Positions 53,655-63,304 of a stretch of DNA of 64,000 bases are shown piece after piece (the stretch's first letter is position 1; the number at the start of each line of letters is the position of its first letter). The position numbers and the translations under genes are program-made. Source of the stretch: Pectobacterium carotovorum (GTDB lineage: Bacteria; Pseudomonadota; Gammaproteobacteria; Enterobacterales; Enterobacteriaceae); NCBI GenBank assembly GCA_016415585.1, contig CP066552.1:3038001-3102000 (forward strand), in the 5' to 3' direction. The notes beneath the pieces were generated by a model, which did no database searches, was not told where the DNA came from, and saw only the letters and a list, made by a program, of their open reading frames with translations.

Positions 53655-54119
53655 ATGATGAACAACGATGTCCTGCGCAGCGTGCGCTATATGCTGAATT
53701 TCAATAATGACCACCTGCTGAAGATCCTGGCGCTGGTGGAGATGACCGTCCCTCCCCTGCAGTTGGCGAGCTACGTCAAAAAAGAGGGAGAGGAAGGCTA
53801 TCAGCCTTGCCCGGACATCGTGATGAGTTATTTCCTGAACGGGCTGATTCTGCAAAAACGCGGTCAAGATGAAAACCAGCCTGCACCGCAGTTTGAGCGC
53901 AAGATGACCAACAATATTATTCTGAAAAAGCTGCGTGTCGCGTTTTCACTAAAAACGGATGATATTCAGGCGATCCTGCTGGCACAAAATTTTCGCATTT
54001 CAGTGCCGGAAGTCACCGCGATGATGCGCGCGCCTGACCATAAAAACTATCGCACCTGCGGCGATCAGGTGATCCGCTACTTCCTGAAAGGGCTGACGGC
54101 ACGAGTACGCAAAGGCTAA
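53655..54119 (+). CDS. yehS: DUF1456 protein YehS
   Basis: A 154-residue protein with two copies of the DUF1456 unit: NDVLRSVRYMLNFNNDHLLK ... DIVMSYFLNGLILQKRG, and NIILKKLRVAFSLKTDDIQA ... DQVIRYFLKGLTARVRKG. This matches enterobacterial YehS in length and layout. Its function is unknown. A terminator follows. Typical chromosomal gene, marking the return to core sequence. Confidence 0.9.
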   Translation: MMNNDVLRSVRYMLNFNNDHLLKILALVEMTVPPLQLASYVKKEGEEGYQPCPDIVMSYFLNGLILQKRGQDENQPAPQFERKMTNNIILKKLRVAFSLKTDDIQAILLAQNFRISVPEVTAMMRAPDHKNYRTCGDQVIRYFLKGLTARVRKG

Positions 54120-54143
54120 AAGCGCCGTTAACGAAAGACGTGG

Positions 54144-54195
54144 GCGTTGCCTGACGGACCTTTTCTTGTAAAGGCATCAGCAACGCTCGGTTTTT
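54144..54195 (+). terminator. Rho-independent terminator after yehS
   Basis: GCGTTGC pairs with GCAACGC, with inner CCTTT/AAAGG pairing, followed by TCGGTTTTT. Confidence 0.7.
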
Positions 54196-54234
54196 AGGAC
54201 GGTATTGTTTAGTGCGATATCGTTTAGGACGGTA

Positions 54235-54666
54235 TCAATGCTGTGTGTCATGCAAGATGGCCGCGACCAGTTGCTCCAGCTCTTCTTCCTCAAGCTGAGT
54301 GACCTGCTGCACGCTGTTCTTATCCATTCCCGTTAGCAATAAATTACGGGCAATTTGTCTGGCACTGTTTTTCATCCCTTGTTCAATGCCCTGCTCCAAT
54401 CCTTGCTGAATACCGCGTTGGATGCCTTCCTCGAATCCCATTTTTTTCAATTGTTCGGCGATCGTCATAATGTCCTCCTGACCGGTTGATAGCGGTGCAG
54501 CCAGTGCGTCAATGAAATCTGCGGGCTTGGATGTGTTTCCCGCTTGTGCAATATAAAATAACAGCGCCCGACGCTGCGTCAGCGGCACCGACCAGCGTTC
54601 AAATAGTAACCCAATCTCCCGCGCCAACTCCAGCATATCACGGGTACGAATATGCTTCTGTACCAG
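54235..54666 (-). pseudogene. Rpn/YhgA-type recombination nuclease, C-terminal remnant
   Basis: The C-terminal part of an Rpn-family protein (PDDEXK nuclease family once called transposase_31). It reads LVQKHIRTRDMLELAREIGL, then TIAEQLKKMGFEEGIQRGIQ and QGLEQGIEQGMKNSARQIAR, the typical Q/G-rich coiled tail, and ends in LEEEELEQLVAAIL. The N-terminal nuclease domain is missing; a TGA lies directly before residue 1 of the remnant. It could still be translated from ATG 54636, but without the catalytic domain. Confidence 0.75.
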
Positions 54667-54728
54667 TCACGTGCAAAACTATTCATTTTTAAAACAAGGC
54701 GCTGGCTGTAGGCAGGGAGTCGTTGCCG

Positions 54729-55562
54729 TCAGGCGGCTGCATGTTTTTCCATCGTCAAGCGCGCAGGAGCAGCGTCGACGTGCAGCGCAGGATGACGGCA
54801 GAAGCGAACGACGTCACCCACCACCAGCAGGCTCGGCGACTGTGGCTGATAGCGAGCCAACAATGCGGGTAAGGTTTCCAGCGTTGCCGTTAATAATCGC
54901 TGATCCGGCTGGGTGCCGCGTTCGATAATCGCGACGGGCGTCTGCGCGGACAGACCGTGTTCGATCAGGCGCTGGCACAGTCGACTGCTGTGGCTCAGCC
55001 CCATATAGAACACCAGCGTTTGCTGGCTGTCCGCCAGCGTCGGCCAGTCCAATTGCGGTTCGCCATCGCGCGAATGGCCGGTCACGAAGCGTACCGACTG
55101 CGCACAGGCCCGGTGCGTCAGCGGTAGCCCCACTGCTGCCGCACAGCCTGTCGCGGCAGTAATACCGGGCACCACATGACAGACAATCCCGGCCTGCTGG
55201 GCATAGTCCATCTCTTCGCCGCCGCGACCAAAAATAAAGGGGTCGCCACCCTTGAGACGAATCACCCGCTGCCCAGCCTGCGCCAGTTCAACCAACAGCT
55301 GATTGATTTTCTCCTGCGACAAACGGTGGCAGCCGCGCGTTTTTCCGACATCGATACACAGCGCCTGCTCCGGCACCAAATCCATAATCTCCGCCGACAC
55401 CAGCCGATCGTAGACCACCACATCCGCCTGCTGGATTGCCCGCAGCGCCTTCAGCGTCAGCAGTTCTACATCGCCCGGCCCCGCGCCTACCAGCCAGATT
55501 TCACCGCCGAGTACAGGCTGACGCCCCTGGCCCTTCGCCAATATTGATTGTGTTGTCATCAT
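54729..55562 (-). CDS. cobA: Uroporphyrinogen-III C-methyltransferase (CobA)
   Basis: A 277-residue SAM-dependent methyltransferase that makes precorrin-2, the precursor of sirohaem. [14 protein letters not shown] start ([20 protein letters not shown]), [28 protein letters not shown] and [20 protein letters not shown] are the four family blocks. The ATG at 55562 (or 55559) follows GAGGTG, 25 bp after nasA. Sirohaem is the cofactor of the nitrite reductase encoded upstream, so placing cobA in the operon is logical. Confidence 0.93.
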   Translation of the reverse strand: MMTTQSILAKGQGRQPVLGGEIWLVGAGPGDVELLTLKALRAIQQADVVVYDRLVSAEIMDLVPEQALCIDVGKTRGCHRLSQEKINQLLVELAQAGQRVIRLKGGDPFIFGRGGEEMDYAQQAGIVCHVVPGITAATGCAAAVGLPLTHRACAQSVRFVTGHSRDGEPQLDWPTLADSQQTLVFYMGLSHSSRLCQRLIEHGLSAQTPVAIIERGTQPDQRLLTATLETLPALLARYQPQSPSLLVVGDVVRFCRHPALHVDAAPARLTMEKHAAA

Positions 55563-55587
55563 GTCACACCTCATTACGCCGTGGCGC

Positions 55588-58296
55588 TCAACCTGCTTTT
55601 TTCAATTCATTGACCGTTATCGGCACATGCTGACTCAATAACGCCTTCAGTTCGGGGATACAGGAACCACAGTTGGTGCCGCATTTCAGCGTGCCACCTA
55701 ACGCTGCCACGCTGTGACACCCCTTACGAATCGCACCGACGATGATCGCTTCGCCAACGCTATAGCAACTGCAAATCGTAGCTCCCTGCTTCACCTGTCC
55801 TTGTGGAGCCTGACCCGCCAGCAGCGCATGGCGCTCGTGCGGTAGCTGCGGTGGAGTAGCAAACGCCTGACGCACCGCATCGCTGTCGATACGCAGCGCC
55901 TGTGCACTCACATAGCAGGCCAACACCACGCGGCCATCGCACCAGCCAATCAGGTGAAACACACCATTGCCCTGCGCAACCTGACACTGCATATTTTCCA
56001 ACCCATAATGTTCAGTCAGCCATGCCTGCCAGTCGTCTACCGGCACACGATCGGCAAACAGATACTGCGTCACGCCTTCATGAGGCACTTTGCTCCAGTA
56101 GGTAGCGGGCGGCGGCAGAACGTCATGCTCTGCGGGTAAGGTTAATGTCGCTGGAACGGGTTCGTCGGCAAAAAACAGCGTTGCCTGCCAGGCGGTATGC
56201 CAGGGCTGGATACGCACCCGGCTGTGTTTGCTTTCCGGCTGCCCGGAATACGGATCGGTAATCGGTGCGACTAAACTGTCAGCCCGTGCCTGAGCGCTGA
56301 ACTGCTGATTCCAATGCATCGGTACAAACACGCTGCCGCGTGCCTGTCCGGCATCGAGTCGCGCCCGCGCCAGCATCCAACCGTGCACCGACGACAGACG
56401 CACCAGATCGCCCGCCTGAATATCATGCATCTGCGCATCCTGTGGATGCAGTTCGCAATAAGGTTCGCTGATATGACGCATCAGCCGAGCCGCTTTGCCA
56501 GTCCGCGTCATGGTGTGCCACTGATCGCGAATACGCCCAGTGTTCAGTATCAGCGGATAAGCCGCGCTCCACGGACTTTGCGGCAGCGACGGTGTTACCG
56601 CCACCAGACGCGCTTTGCCATCGGCATGCCAGAATCGGCCATCGTCACCCAGTCGGGCGCGCCCGTGTGGGTATGCCGCATTCACCGGCCACTGTATCGG
56701 CTCCAACTGCTGCCACTGCTGATTGCTGAGCGTCGCCAGCCCGCTGATATCAAACGCGCGGCTGCCATTATTCTCAAACCCAGACAACGCCGCATGTTCA
56801 CGAAAGATTTCCGCCGGATGCTGATAAGCAAATGCCTCAGCAAATCCCATACGCTGTGCCACCTGACTCAGTATCCACCAGTTGGCTTTGGCTTCCCCCG
56901 GCGCGGGCAGAAAGGCGCGCTGACGAGACACACGGCGTTCGGAATTGGTCACCGTGCCGTCTTTTTCTCCCCAGCCCAACGCAGGCAGTAAGATATCAGC
57001 GGTTTCTGCGGTATCGGTATGACGCATCACCTCGGAGACGATCACCAGCGGGCAGCGTTCCAGCGCCTGTTTCACCCGGTCGGCATCCGGCATCGACACC
57101 ACCGGATTAGTGCCCATGATCCACACCGCTTTAATATCGCCGCGTTCAACCGCGCGAAATAGGTCTACCGCATTCAGACCGGGCTGCGTCGCCACATTAT
57201 CGCTCTGCCAGAAGCGCCCTACGCGCTCAATGTCCTGTGGCGTAAAACCCATGTGGCTGGCAAGCTGATTAGCTAACCCGCCGACTTCCCGTCCACCCAT
57301 CGCATTTGGCTGTCCGGTTATCGAAAAGGGGCCGGAACCCGACACGCCGATTTTACCGCTCAGCAGATGCGCATTAATGATGGCGTTGCATTTATCACTG
57401 CCCGAAGACGATTGATTTACGCCCTGCGAATAGAGCGTGACCACTTTATCGCTGGTGCTGAACAGGTGATAGAAACACTCGATATCGGCTTCATCTAACC
57501 GACAGAACTCCGCCACCTGCGTTACCGACCACGCCTGCGCTGACTGTAATGCCTCTTCCACGCCGGAAAAACGCTCAACCAATTCGGCGCGATCGATACG
57601 TGGATCCTGCGCAATCCAATGCAGCAGGCCGTTGAACAGCCCGGCATCGCTACCGGGTTGCAGTGGTAGATGCAGATCGGCAATGTCGCAGGTCGCGGTA
57701 CGTCGAGGATCGATCACCACCACCTGCATCTGTGGCCGCTGCTGTTTCGCCTGCACCAGCCTCTGATACACCACCGGATGTGCCCAGGCGGTATTAGAAC
57801 CGACCAGCACTACCACATCCGCCAGCTCGATATCTTCATAATTACAGGGAACGGCATCCGCCCCTAGTCCGCGCTTATAGCCGATGACCGCCGACGCCAT
57901 GCACAGCCGCGAGTTGGTATCCATATTGGCGACGCCAATAAAGCCCTTCATCAGCTTGTTGGCGACGTAGTAATCTTCCGTCAACAGCTGGCCTGACCCA
58001 TAAAACGCCACCGACTGTGGGCCGTGTTGCTGCATAGTCGCCAGCAACCGTTCGGCCACTGTATCGAGCGCCTGCTCCCAGCTCACGCGACGCCCTTCCA
58101 CCAGCGGCCATAGCAGCCGACCTTTCAAATCCAGCGTCTCTCCCAGCGCGGATCCTTTGACGCACAGGCGCCCCAAATTCGCTGGGTGTACGGGATCCCC
58201 GCTGATCTTTACCCCACCTTGCCCATCGTGTTCTGCCAGCACGCCACAGCCGACGCCACAATACGGACAGGTTGTCCGACAGACGTGCGCATTCAT
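55588..58296 (-). CDS. nasA: Assimilatory nitrate reductase large subunit
   Basis: A 902-residue molybdopterin enzyme, cytoplasmic, reducing nitrate to nitrite. [17 protein letters not shown] binds a [4Fe-4S] cluster, [20 protein letters not shown] and [20 protein letters not shown] are core cofactor blocks, and [11 protein letters not shown] follows. The C-terminal 65 residues are a BFD-like [2Fe-2S] domain ([20 protein letters not shown], then [15 protein letters not shown]), as in Klebsiella NasA. Its start overlaps the stop of the preceding ORF (ATGA). Electrons come from the flavoprotein portion encoded just upstream. Confidence 0.93.
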   Translation of the reverse strand: MNAHVCRTTCPYCGVGCGVLAEHDGQGGVKISGDPVHPANLGRLCVKGSALGETLDLKGRLLWPLVEGRRVSWEQALDTVAERLLATMQQHGPQSVAFYGSGQLLTEDYYVANKLMKGFIGVANMDTNSRLCMASAVIGYKRGLGADAVPCNYEDIELADVVVLVGSNTAWAHPVVYQRLVQAKQQRPQMQVVVIDPRRTATCDIADLHLPLQPGSDAGLFNGLLHWIAQDPRIDRAELVERFSGVEEALQSAQAWSVTQVAEFCRLDEADIECFYHLFSTSDKVVTLYSQGVNQSSSGSDKCNAIINAHLLSGKIGVSGSGPFSITGQPNAMGGREVGGLANQLASHMGFTPQDIERVGRFWQSDNVATQPGLNAVDLFRAVERGDIKAVWIMGTNPVVSMPDADRVKQALERCPLVIVSEVMRHTDTAETADILLPALGWGEKDGTVTNSERRVSRQRAFLPAPGEAKANWWILSQVAQRMGFAEAFAYQHPAEIFREHAALSGFENNGSRAFDISGLATLSNQQWQQLEPIQWPVNAAYPHGRARLGDDGRFWHADGKARLVAVTPSLPQSPWSAAYPLILNTGRIRDQWHTMTRTGKAARLMRHISEPYCELHPQDAQMHDIQAGDLVRLSSVHGWMLARARLDAGQARGSVFVPMHWNQQFSAQARADSLVAPITDPYSGQPESKHSRVRIQPWHTAWQATLFFADEPVPATLTLPAEHDVLPPPATYWSKVPHEGVTQYLFADRVPVDDWQAWLTEHYGLENMQCQVAQGNGVFHLIGWCDGRVVLACYVSAQALRIDSDAVRQAFATPPQLPHERHALLAGQAPQGQVKQGATICSCYSVGEAIIVGAIRKGCHSVAALGGTLKCGTNCGSCIPELKALLSQHVPITVNELKKAG

Positions 58297-61200
58297 GATG
58301 CTTTCGCCATCGCAGTGTCTGCCAGAGCGACACTTTCAGGCACGGCCAGCGGTTGACGGCATACCCAAATCTCGTCGTCTTCCACACGCACCGGCCAGGC
58401 ACGCACGTACAGCGCACTGTCATCCGGGCTGACGCCGTCTCGCAGTTTGAATCGTTTTTTGTACAGCGGAGAAATCACGACTGGCTCACCCGCCACGTCA
58501 CCCAGTAGCCCACGCGACAGCACGTTCGCCCCACTGCCCGGTTCGTGGTTTTCTAACGCGTACACCTGCTGCTCGCTACCCGGCAGGTGGAACAGCGCGA
58601 TTTGCTGCTGTCCGAGGCGCGCCGCCATGCCAGCATGACGCGGAATATCACCCAGCGTCGCGACCAGCACCCACTCCGCTTCATGAGCGGCAGGTTTCAG
58701 CACCGCGGGTTCTGGCGATATCGCTTTCTCATGATCCTGTGCCGGACGGATCTGCCCACGCTCAGGCACCATCACCACTGCTTCATCCGGGCTATCGCTG
58801 TTCAGGAAGCCGCGGAACAGCGCCAGACGTTCCGGGCTTTCCAGCGTGGTTTGCCATTCGCACTGGTAGGCATCCACCACGCGCTGCATCTCTTTATCTA
58901 ACTCTTCACCGATATTCAGGCTGTCTTCCAGAATCACCTGACGCAGATAGTCGATACCGCCTTCCAGATTATCCATCCAGGTACTGGTGCGCTGGAGGCG
59001 ATCGCCGGTGCGGATATAGAACATTAATACCCGATCGATAGTGCGCAGCAGGGTTTCCGTATCCAGATCGCTGGCGAAGAGATCCGCATGACGCGGTTTC
59101 ATGCCGCCATTGCCGCACACATACAGATTCCAACCTTTGTCCGTGGCAATCACACCGATGTCTTTGCTTTGTGCCTCCGCACATTCGCGAGTACAGCCAG
59201 AAACCGCCATTTTAACTTTATGCGGCGAACGCAGCCCTTTGTAACGGTGCTCCAGTTGGATCGCTAACCCGGTGGAATCCTGCACGCCGTAGCGGCACCA
59301 GGTCGAACCCACGCAGGATTTCACGGTACGCAGCGATTTACCGTAGGCATGGCCGGTTTCAAATCCAGCATCGATCAGCTCACGCCAGATCGCTGGAAGC
59401 TGTTCTAAGCGAGCGCCGAATAAATCCACCCGCTGGCCGCCGGTGATCTTGGTGTACAGGTTATAGCGCTGCGCAACCTGCCCGATAGCGATCAGGCCTT
59501 CTGGCGTGATCTCCCCCGCCGGAACGCGCGGCACAACGGAATAGGTGCCGTCTTTTTGGATGTTGGCAAAGAAACGATCGTTGGTATCCTGCAACGGCAG
59601 GTGCTGCGGTTGCAGCAGGTAGTCATTCCAACAGGAGGCCAGCATCGACCCCACCAGCGGCTTACACACCTCGCAGCCCAAACCATGGCCGTAACGCTCA
59701 AGGAGGCTGTCGAACGAACGGATCTCATGCACGCGAATCAGGTGGTACAGCTCCTGACGTGAATAGGCGAAGTGCTCACAGATATCCTTCTTCACTTCGA
59801 CGCCCAGTTGCGTCAGTTCGTACTCCATCACCTGCTTAAGCAACGGCACACAGCCACCGCAGCCTGTTCCCGCTTTGGTGCAGGTTTTCAGCGCACCCAG
59901 TTCGCCGCAGCCACCTGCCACCGCCGCCGAGATATCGCCTTTGCTGACGTTATGGCAGGAACAAATCTGTGCGCTAGCGGGTAACGCTGCCACGCCCAGC
60001 CCTTTCGGCGCATCACCGGAACGCGCGGGCAAGATCAATCCTTCCGGCTGTTTAGGCAACGGCATATCGTTGAGCATCATTTGCAGCAGCGTACTGTAAT
60101 CGCTGCTGTCACCAATCAATACGGCACCCAGTAAACGCTTGCCGTCGGCAGACACGACGATTTTCTTGTAGACCTCGTTCGGGCCGTCCGTCCACTGGTA
60201 GCTTTGGCTTCCCGCCGTGCGCCCATGCGCATCGCCAATCGAAGCCACTTCCACGCCCAGCAATTTCAGCTTGGTGCTCATGTCCGCACCGGTAAATGGC
60301 GTATCGCGCTGCGCCAGCGTATCCGCCACGCTGCGAGCCATCTGGTAGCCTGGTGCCACCAGCCCGAAAATTTGCCCTTTCCACAGCGCACACTCGCCGA
60401 TGGCGAAAATCGCGTCATCGGAAGTCTGGCAGCGATCATCAATCACGATACCGCCACGCGGCCCTTTCTCTAAATCGCAGCTATCCGCCAGTTTGTCGCG
60501 TGGACGAATCCCGGCGGAAAACAGCACCAAATCGGTTTCCAATATGCTGCCGTCAGCAAAGCAGAGGCGATGCAGCGCCTGCTCGCCGTCGGTGATTTCC
60601 CGCGTTTCTTTGCTGAGATGAATCTGTACGCCCAGCGCTTCAATCTTGCGGCGTAGCATGGTGGCACCGCCGTCATCCAGCTGTACCGCCATCAGACGCG
60701 GAGCAAACTCCACCACATGCGTGTCCAGCCCCAGTTGACGCAGGGCGTTTGCGGCTTCCAGCCCCAGCAGGCCGCCACCAATCACCACGCCAGACTTGCC
60801 CTTTTTAGCCTGTGCTGCAATCGCATCCAGATCGTCCAGCGTGCGATACACCAGACAGCCGGGGCGCGTATTGCCGGGAATCGGCGGAACAAACGCATAA
60901 GATCCCGTCGCCAGCACCAGTTTGTCGTAGGCGGTTTCTCTGCCCTGCGCATCACACACGCACTGACGTTCACGATCGATAGCCACGATCTCGCTGGCGC
61001 TGCGCAGCTCAATGCCGCTCTCGGCAAAAAAGCCGTCTTTCACCAGCGACAGCGAAGCGGCACTGCGGCCGGAGAAATACTCGGAGAGGTGAACGCGGTC
61101 ATAGGCTTCATGACGTTCTTCGCCAAATACGACGATGTGGTAATGCTGATGCAGGTCGCGTTCAACCAGCTGTTCAAGAAAATAGTGGCCGACCATACCG

Positions 61201-62483
61201 TGGCCGACGACCACCAAAATAGGTTTGCTCATGACAGGAATCCTTACAGCTTCAGGCTGTGGGTCAGAATCAGGGGAAGAAAGGCCGAAAAGCAGCGAGG
61301 CAGGCGGAATCATCTCGCCTTCTGTCGCGCTATCCATCGCGGCCAGCAGGCGCTGGCTGTCGTCAGTGTCGCCATACAGCAGGACACCGCTCAGCCGACC
61401 GTCGCGAACGAGCAGACGACGATAGTGCTGCGTCTGCGGATCAGAAAGGGTGTACACCTCATCATCCGGTGTAACGTTAATATCGCCACCGCTGACCACG
61501 CCAATACCGGTGACCTTCAGTCGCGTCGCCGCCTGCTCACGCTGGTAGTCTTTCGGTGCATGTCCGGCAAGGCGCTGTGCTACCAGCGTGGCCTGCGCGA
61601 AACACGGGGCAACCAGCCCAAAGGTTTCGCCATTGAGTTCGCAGCATTCGCCGATCGCGCTGATATACGGGTCGGCAGTTTGCAGTTGTCCATCCACCAG
61701 CACGCCACGGTTGCAGGGCAAGCCGCATTCGCGCGCCAGTTGGCTGGCAGGAATCACGCCCGCGGTCACCACCACCAGCCCCGCCGGAATCGTGCGGCCA
61801 TCTGCCAGCGCGACCGCCGTCACCCCGCGTTCATCGCCATGCAGCGCCACCACCTGCACATCCGTTTCGCAAGCAATGCCGCGTTCTCGCAGGCTGTCGC
61901 ACAGCAAGTTACTCGCCGTGGCGTCGAGTTGACGCTCCATGAGAACCGGGACGCGATGCAGCAACGTGACGTCGGCACCACGCAGTTGCAGCGCCGCTGC
62001 GGCTTCAATGCCGAGCAGGCCACCGCCAATGACTACCGCTGGGACGGACTGGCGAATCGTCGTTAGCATCAGTTCGACATCATCCAGCGTGCGGAAGCCG
62101 CACACGCCCGCCAGATCGATACCGGGCATCGGCGGCATAAACGGCGTGGAGCCGGTCGCCAATACCAGATGATCGTAATGCAGTTGCCGTTGCGTCGTTG
62201 TCACCTCACGCTGCTGGCGATCGATATGGGTTACCCGCTCACCCAGCAGATAACTCACCGGCAGCGCCGCATCGTCGTCGAGAGTCGCTGGCGTCAACAG
62301 CGTATCCGTAAACGCTTTTTCGCCGCCCAATACCGGCGACAGCAGGATACGGTTATAGCTGGCGCGCGGTTCATCACCAATCACGGTGATTCGGAAGCGC
62401 GTTGCAGCCAGTTGGCGCAGCACATCGACGAATCGCGCACTCGCCATCCCGTTACCAATCACAATCAGATGCGGTTTCATCAT
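58293..62483 (-). CDS. nasB: Fused nitrate-reductase electron-transfer protein and nitrite reductase (NasC-NirB-NirD)
   Basis: A 1396-residue ORF. Residues 1-417 are an FAD/NAD flavoprotein like Klebsiella NasC (KPHLIVIGNGMASARFVDVL, VIGGGLLGIEAAAALQLRGA). From 418 (MSKPILVVVGHGMVGHYFLE) it is the large subunit of NADH nitrite reductase: a second flavoprotein module, BFD domain (ICSCHNVSKGDISAAVAGGC, CTKAGTGCGGC), and the sirohaem/4Fe-4S domain (CVGSTWCRYG, CTRECAEAQ). The last 110 residues are a NirD Rieske-like domain. The ATG at 62483 follows GCGAGG. It is normally two genes; here they are in one frame, with an internal ribosome site kept at 61241-61246. Confidence 0.87.
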   Translation of the reverse strand: MMKPHLIVIGNGMASARFVDVLRQLAATRFRITVIGDEPRASYNRILLSPVLGGEKAFTDTLLTPATLDDDAALPVSYLLGERVTHIDRQQREVTTTQRQLHYDHLVLATGSTPFMPPMPGIDLAGVCGFRTLDDVELMLTTIRQSVPAVVIGGGLLGIEAAAALQLRGADVTLLHRVPVLMERQLDATASNLLCDSLRERGIACETDVQVVALHGDERGVTAVALADGRTIPAGLVVVTAGVIPASQLARECGLPCNRGVLVDGQLQTADPYISAIGECCELNGETFGLVAPCFAQATLVAQRLAGHAPKDYQREQAATRLKVTGIGVVSGGDINVTPDDEVYTLSDPQTQHYRRLLVRDGRLSGVLLYGDTDDSQRLLAAMDSATEGEMIPPASLLFGLSSPDSDPQPEAVRIPVMSKPILVVVGHGMVGHYFLEQLVERDLHQHYHIVVFGEERHEAYDRVHLSEYFSGRSAASLSLVKDGFFAESGIELRSASEIVAIDRERQCVCDAQGRETAYDKLVLATGSYAFVPPIPGNTRPGCLVYRTLDDLDAIAAQAKKGKSGVVIGGGLLGLEAANALRQLGLDTHVVEFAPRLMAVQLDDGGATMLRRKIEALGVQIHLSKETREITDGEQALHRLCFADGSILETDLVLFSAGIRPRDKLADSCDLEKGPRGGIVIDDRCQTSDDAIFAIGECALWKGQIFGLVAPGYQMARSVADTLAQRDTPFTGADMSTKLKLLGVEVASIGDAHGRTAGSQSYQWTDGPNEVYKKIVVSADGKRLLGAVLIGDSSDYSTLLQMMLNDMPLPKQPEGLILPARSGDAPKGLGVAALPASAQICSCHNVSKGDISAAVAGGCGELGALKTCTKAGTGCGGCVPLLKQVMEYELTQLGVEVKKDICEHFAYSRQELYHLIRVHEIRSFDSLLERYGHGLGCEVCKPLVGSMLASCWNDYLLQPQHLPLQDTNDRFFANIQKDGTYSVVPRVPAGEITPEGLIAIGQVAQRYNLYTKITGGQRVDLFGARLEQLPAIWRELIDAGFETGHAYGKSLRTVKSCVGSTWCRYGVQDSTGLAIQLEHRYKGLRSPHKVKMAVSGCTRECAEAQSKDIGVIATDKGWNLYVCGNGGMKPRHADLFASDLDTETLLRTIDRVLMFYIRTGDRLQRTSTWMDNLEGGIDYLRQVILEDSLNIGEELDKEMQRVVDAYQCEWQTTLESPERLALFRGFLNSDSPDEAVVMVPERGQIRPAQDHEKAISPEPAVLKPAAHEAEWVLVATLGDIPRHAGMAARLGQQQIALFHLPGSEQQVYALENHEPGSGANVLSRGLLGDVAGEPVVISPLYKKRFKLRDGVSPDDSALYVRAWPVRVEDDEIWVCRQPLAVPESVALADTAMAKAS
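61230..61246 (-). promoter_or_regulatory. Internal ribosome-binding site and start codon of the nitrite reductase part
   Basis: On the minus strand TAAGGATTCCTGTCATG: AAGGA, eight bases, ATG at 61232. A TAA overlaps the AAGGA in the +1 frame, a usual end-to-start junction. Translation here would give a separate 979-residue nitrite reductase. Confidence 0.6.
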
Positions 62484-62499
62484 CGTTCCGGCCTCGCTG

Positions 62500-63294
62500 T
62501 CAGGCTGCTTTAGGCTGTTTTTCATATAAGAAATGCAGCACCTGCTGACGGTAGTGGTGGTAGCGTGGATCGTCGGCCAGCACGACGCGTGAACGCGGAC
62601 GTTCCAGCTCAACTTTCATAATTTCACCAACCGTCGCCGCTGGGCCGTTGGTCATCATCAGCACGCGATCCGACAGCAGCACCGCTTCGTCGACGTCGTG
62701 AGTGATCAGCACAATCGTGGTTTGCAACCGCTGCTGAATCTCCATCACCGCATCCTGAAGATGTGCTCGGGTCAGCGCATCCAGCGCGCCGAACGGTTCA
62801 TCCATCAGCAGGACTTTCGGCTTCATGGCCAGCGCGCGGGCGATACCTACACGCTGCTTCATCCCGCCGGAGATCTCATTCGGCCGCTTGTTCAGCGCGT
62901 GCTCCATATGCACCAGTTCAAGATTGTGGGTAATCCATTCGTGCATTTCGCGTTTGTTCATCTGACCGCGAAACACCTGGCGTACCGCCAGCGCCACGTT
63001 TTCATAGGTGGTCAGCCACGGCAGCAGCGAGTGGTTCTGAAAGACCACGCCGCGCTCCGGCCCAGGACCGTCAATTTCACGGTTGTCACACAGCAGGCCG
63101 CCGCTGCTCGGCAGCGTCAGACCCGCAATCAGGTTCAATAGCGTGGACTTGCCACAGCCAGAATGGCCGATCAGGCTGATCGTCTCACCGGTGTGAATAT
63201 CAAAACTCACCTGATCCAGCGCCAGAAATTCACCGCTGGCGGTATTGAAACGCTGGCTCACCTGCTGCACTTGAATAATCGGTGTTGTACGCAT
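62500..63294 (-). CDS. nasD: Nitrate/nitrite ABC transporter ATP-binding protein
   Basis: A 264-residue ATPase of the NrtD/SsuB/TauB type. Walker A GHSGCGKSTLL, Q-loop VVFQNHSLLPWLTTYENVAL, signature ISGGMKQRVGIARALAMKPK, Walker B VLLMDEPFGALDALTRAHLQ and VLITHDVDEAVLL. The ATG at 63294 follows TAAGGAGCCGACG; in-frame starts at 63318 and 63378 lie in the previous gene. It powers nitrate uptake with the permease immediately upstream. Confidence 0.92.
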   Translation of the reverse strand: MRTTPIIQVQQVSQRFNTASGEFLALDQVSFDIHTGETISLIGHSGCGKSTLLNLIAGLTLPSSGGLLCDNREIDGPGPERGVVFQNHSLLPWLTTYENVALAVRQVFRGQMNKREMHEWITHNLELVHMEHALNKRPNEISGGMKQRVGIARALAMKPKVLLMDEPFGALDALTRAHLQDAVMEIQQRLQTTIVLITHDVDEAVLLSDRVLMMTNGPAATVGEIMKVELERPRSRVVLADDPRYHHYRQQVLHFLYEKQPKAA

Positions 63295-63304
63295 CGTCGG
63301 CTCC

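Noticed and set aside
60717-62066. 449-codon frame opposite the nitrite reductase ORF
   Set aside because: Antisense to strongly conserved flavoprotein domains; composition rich in Arg, Gln and His, as usual for shadow frames.
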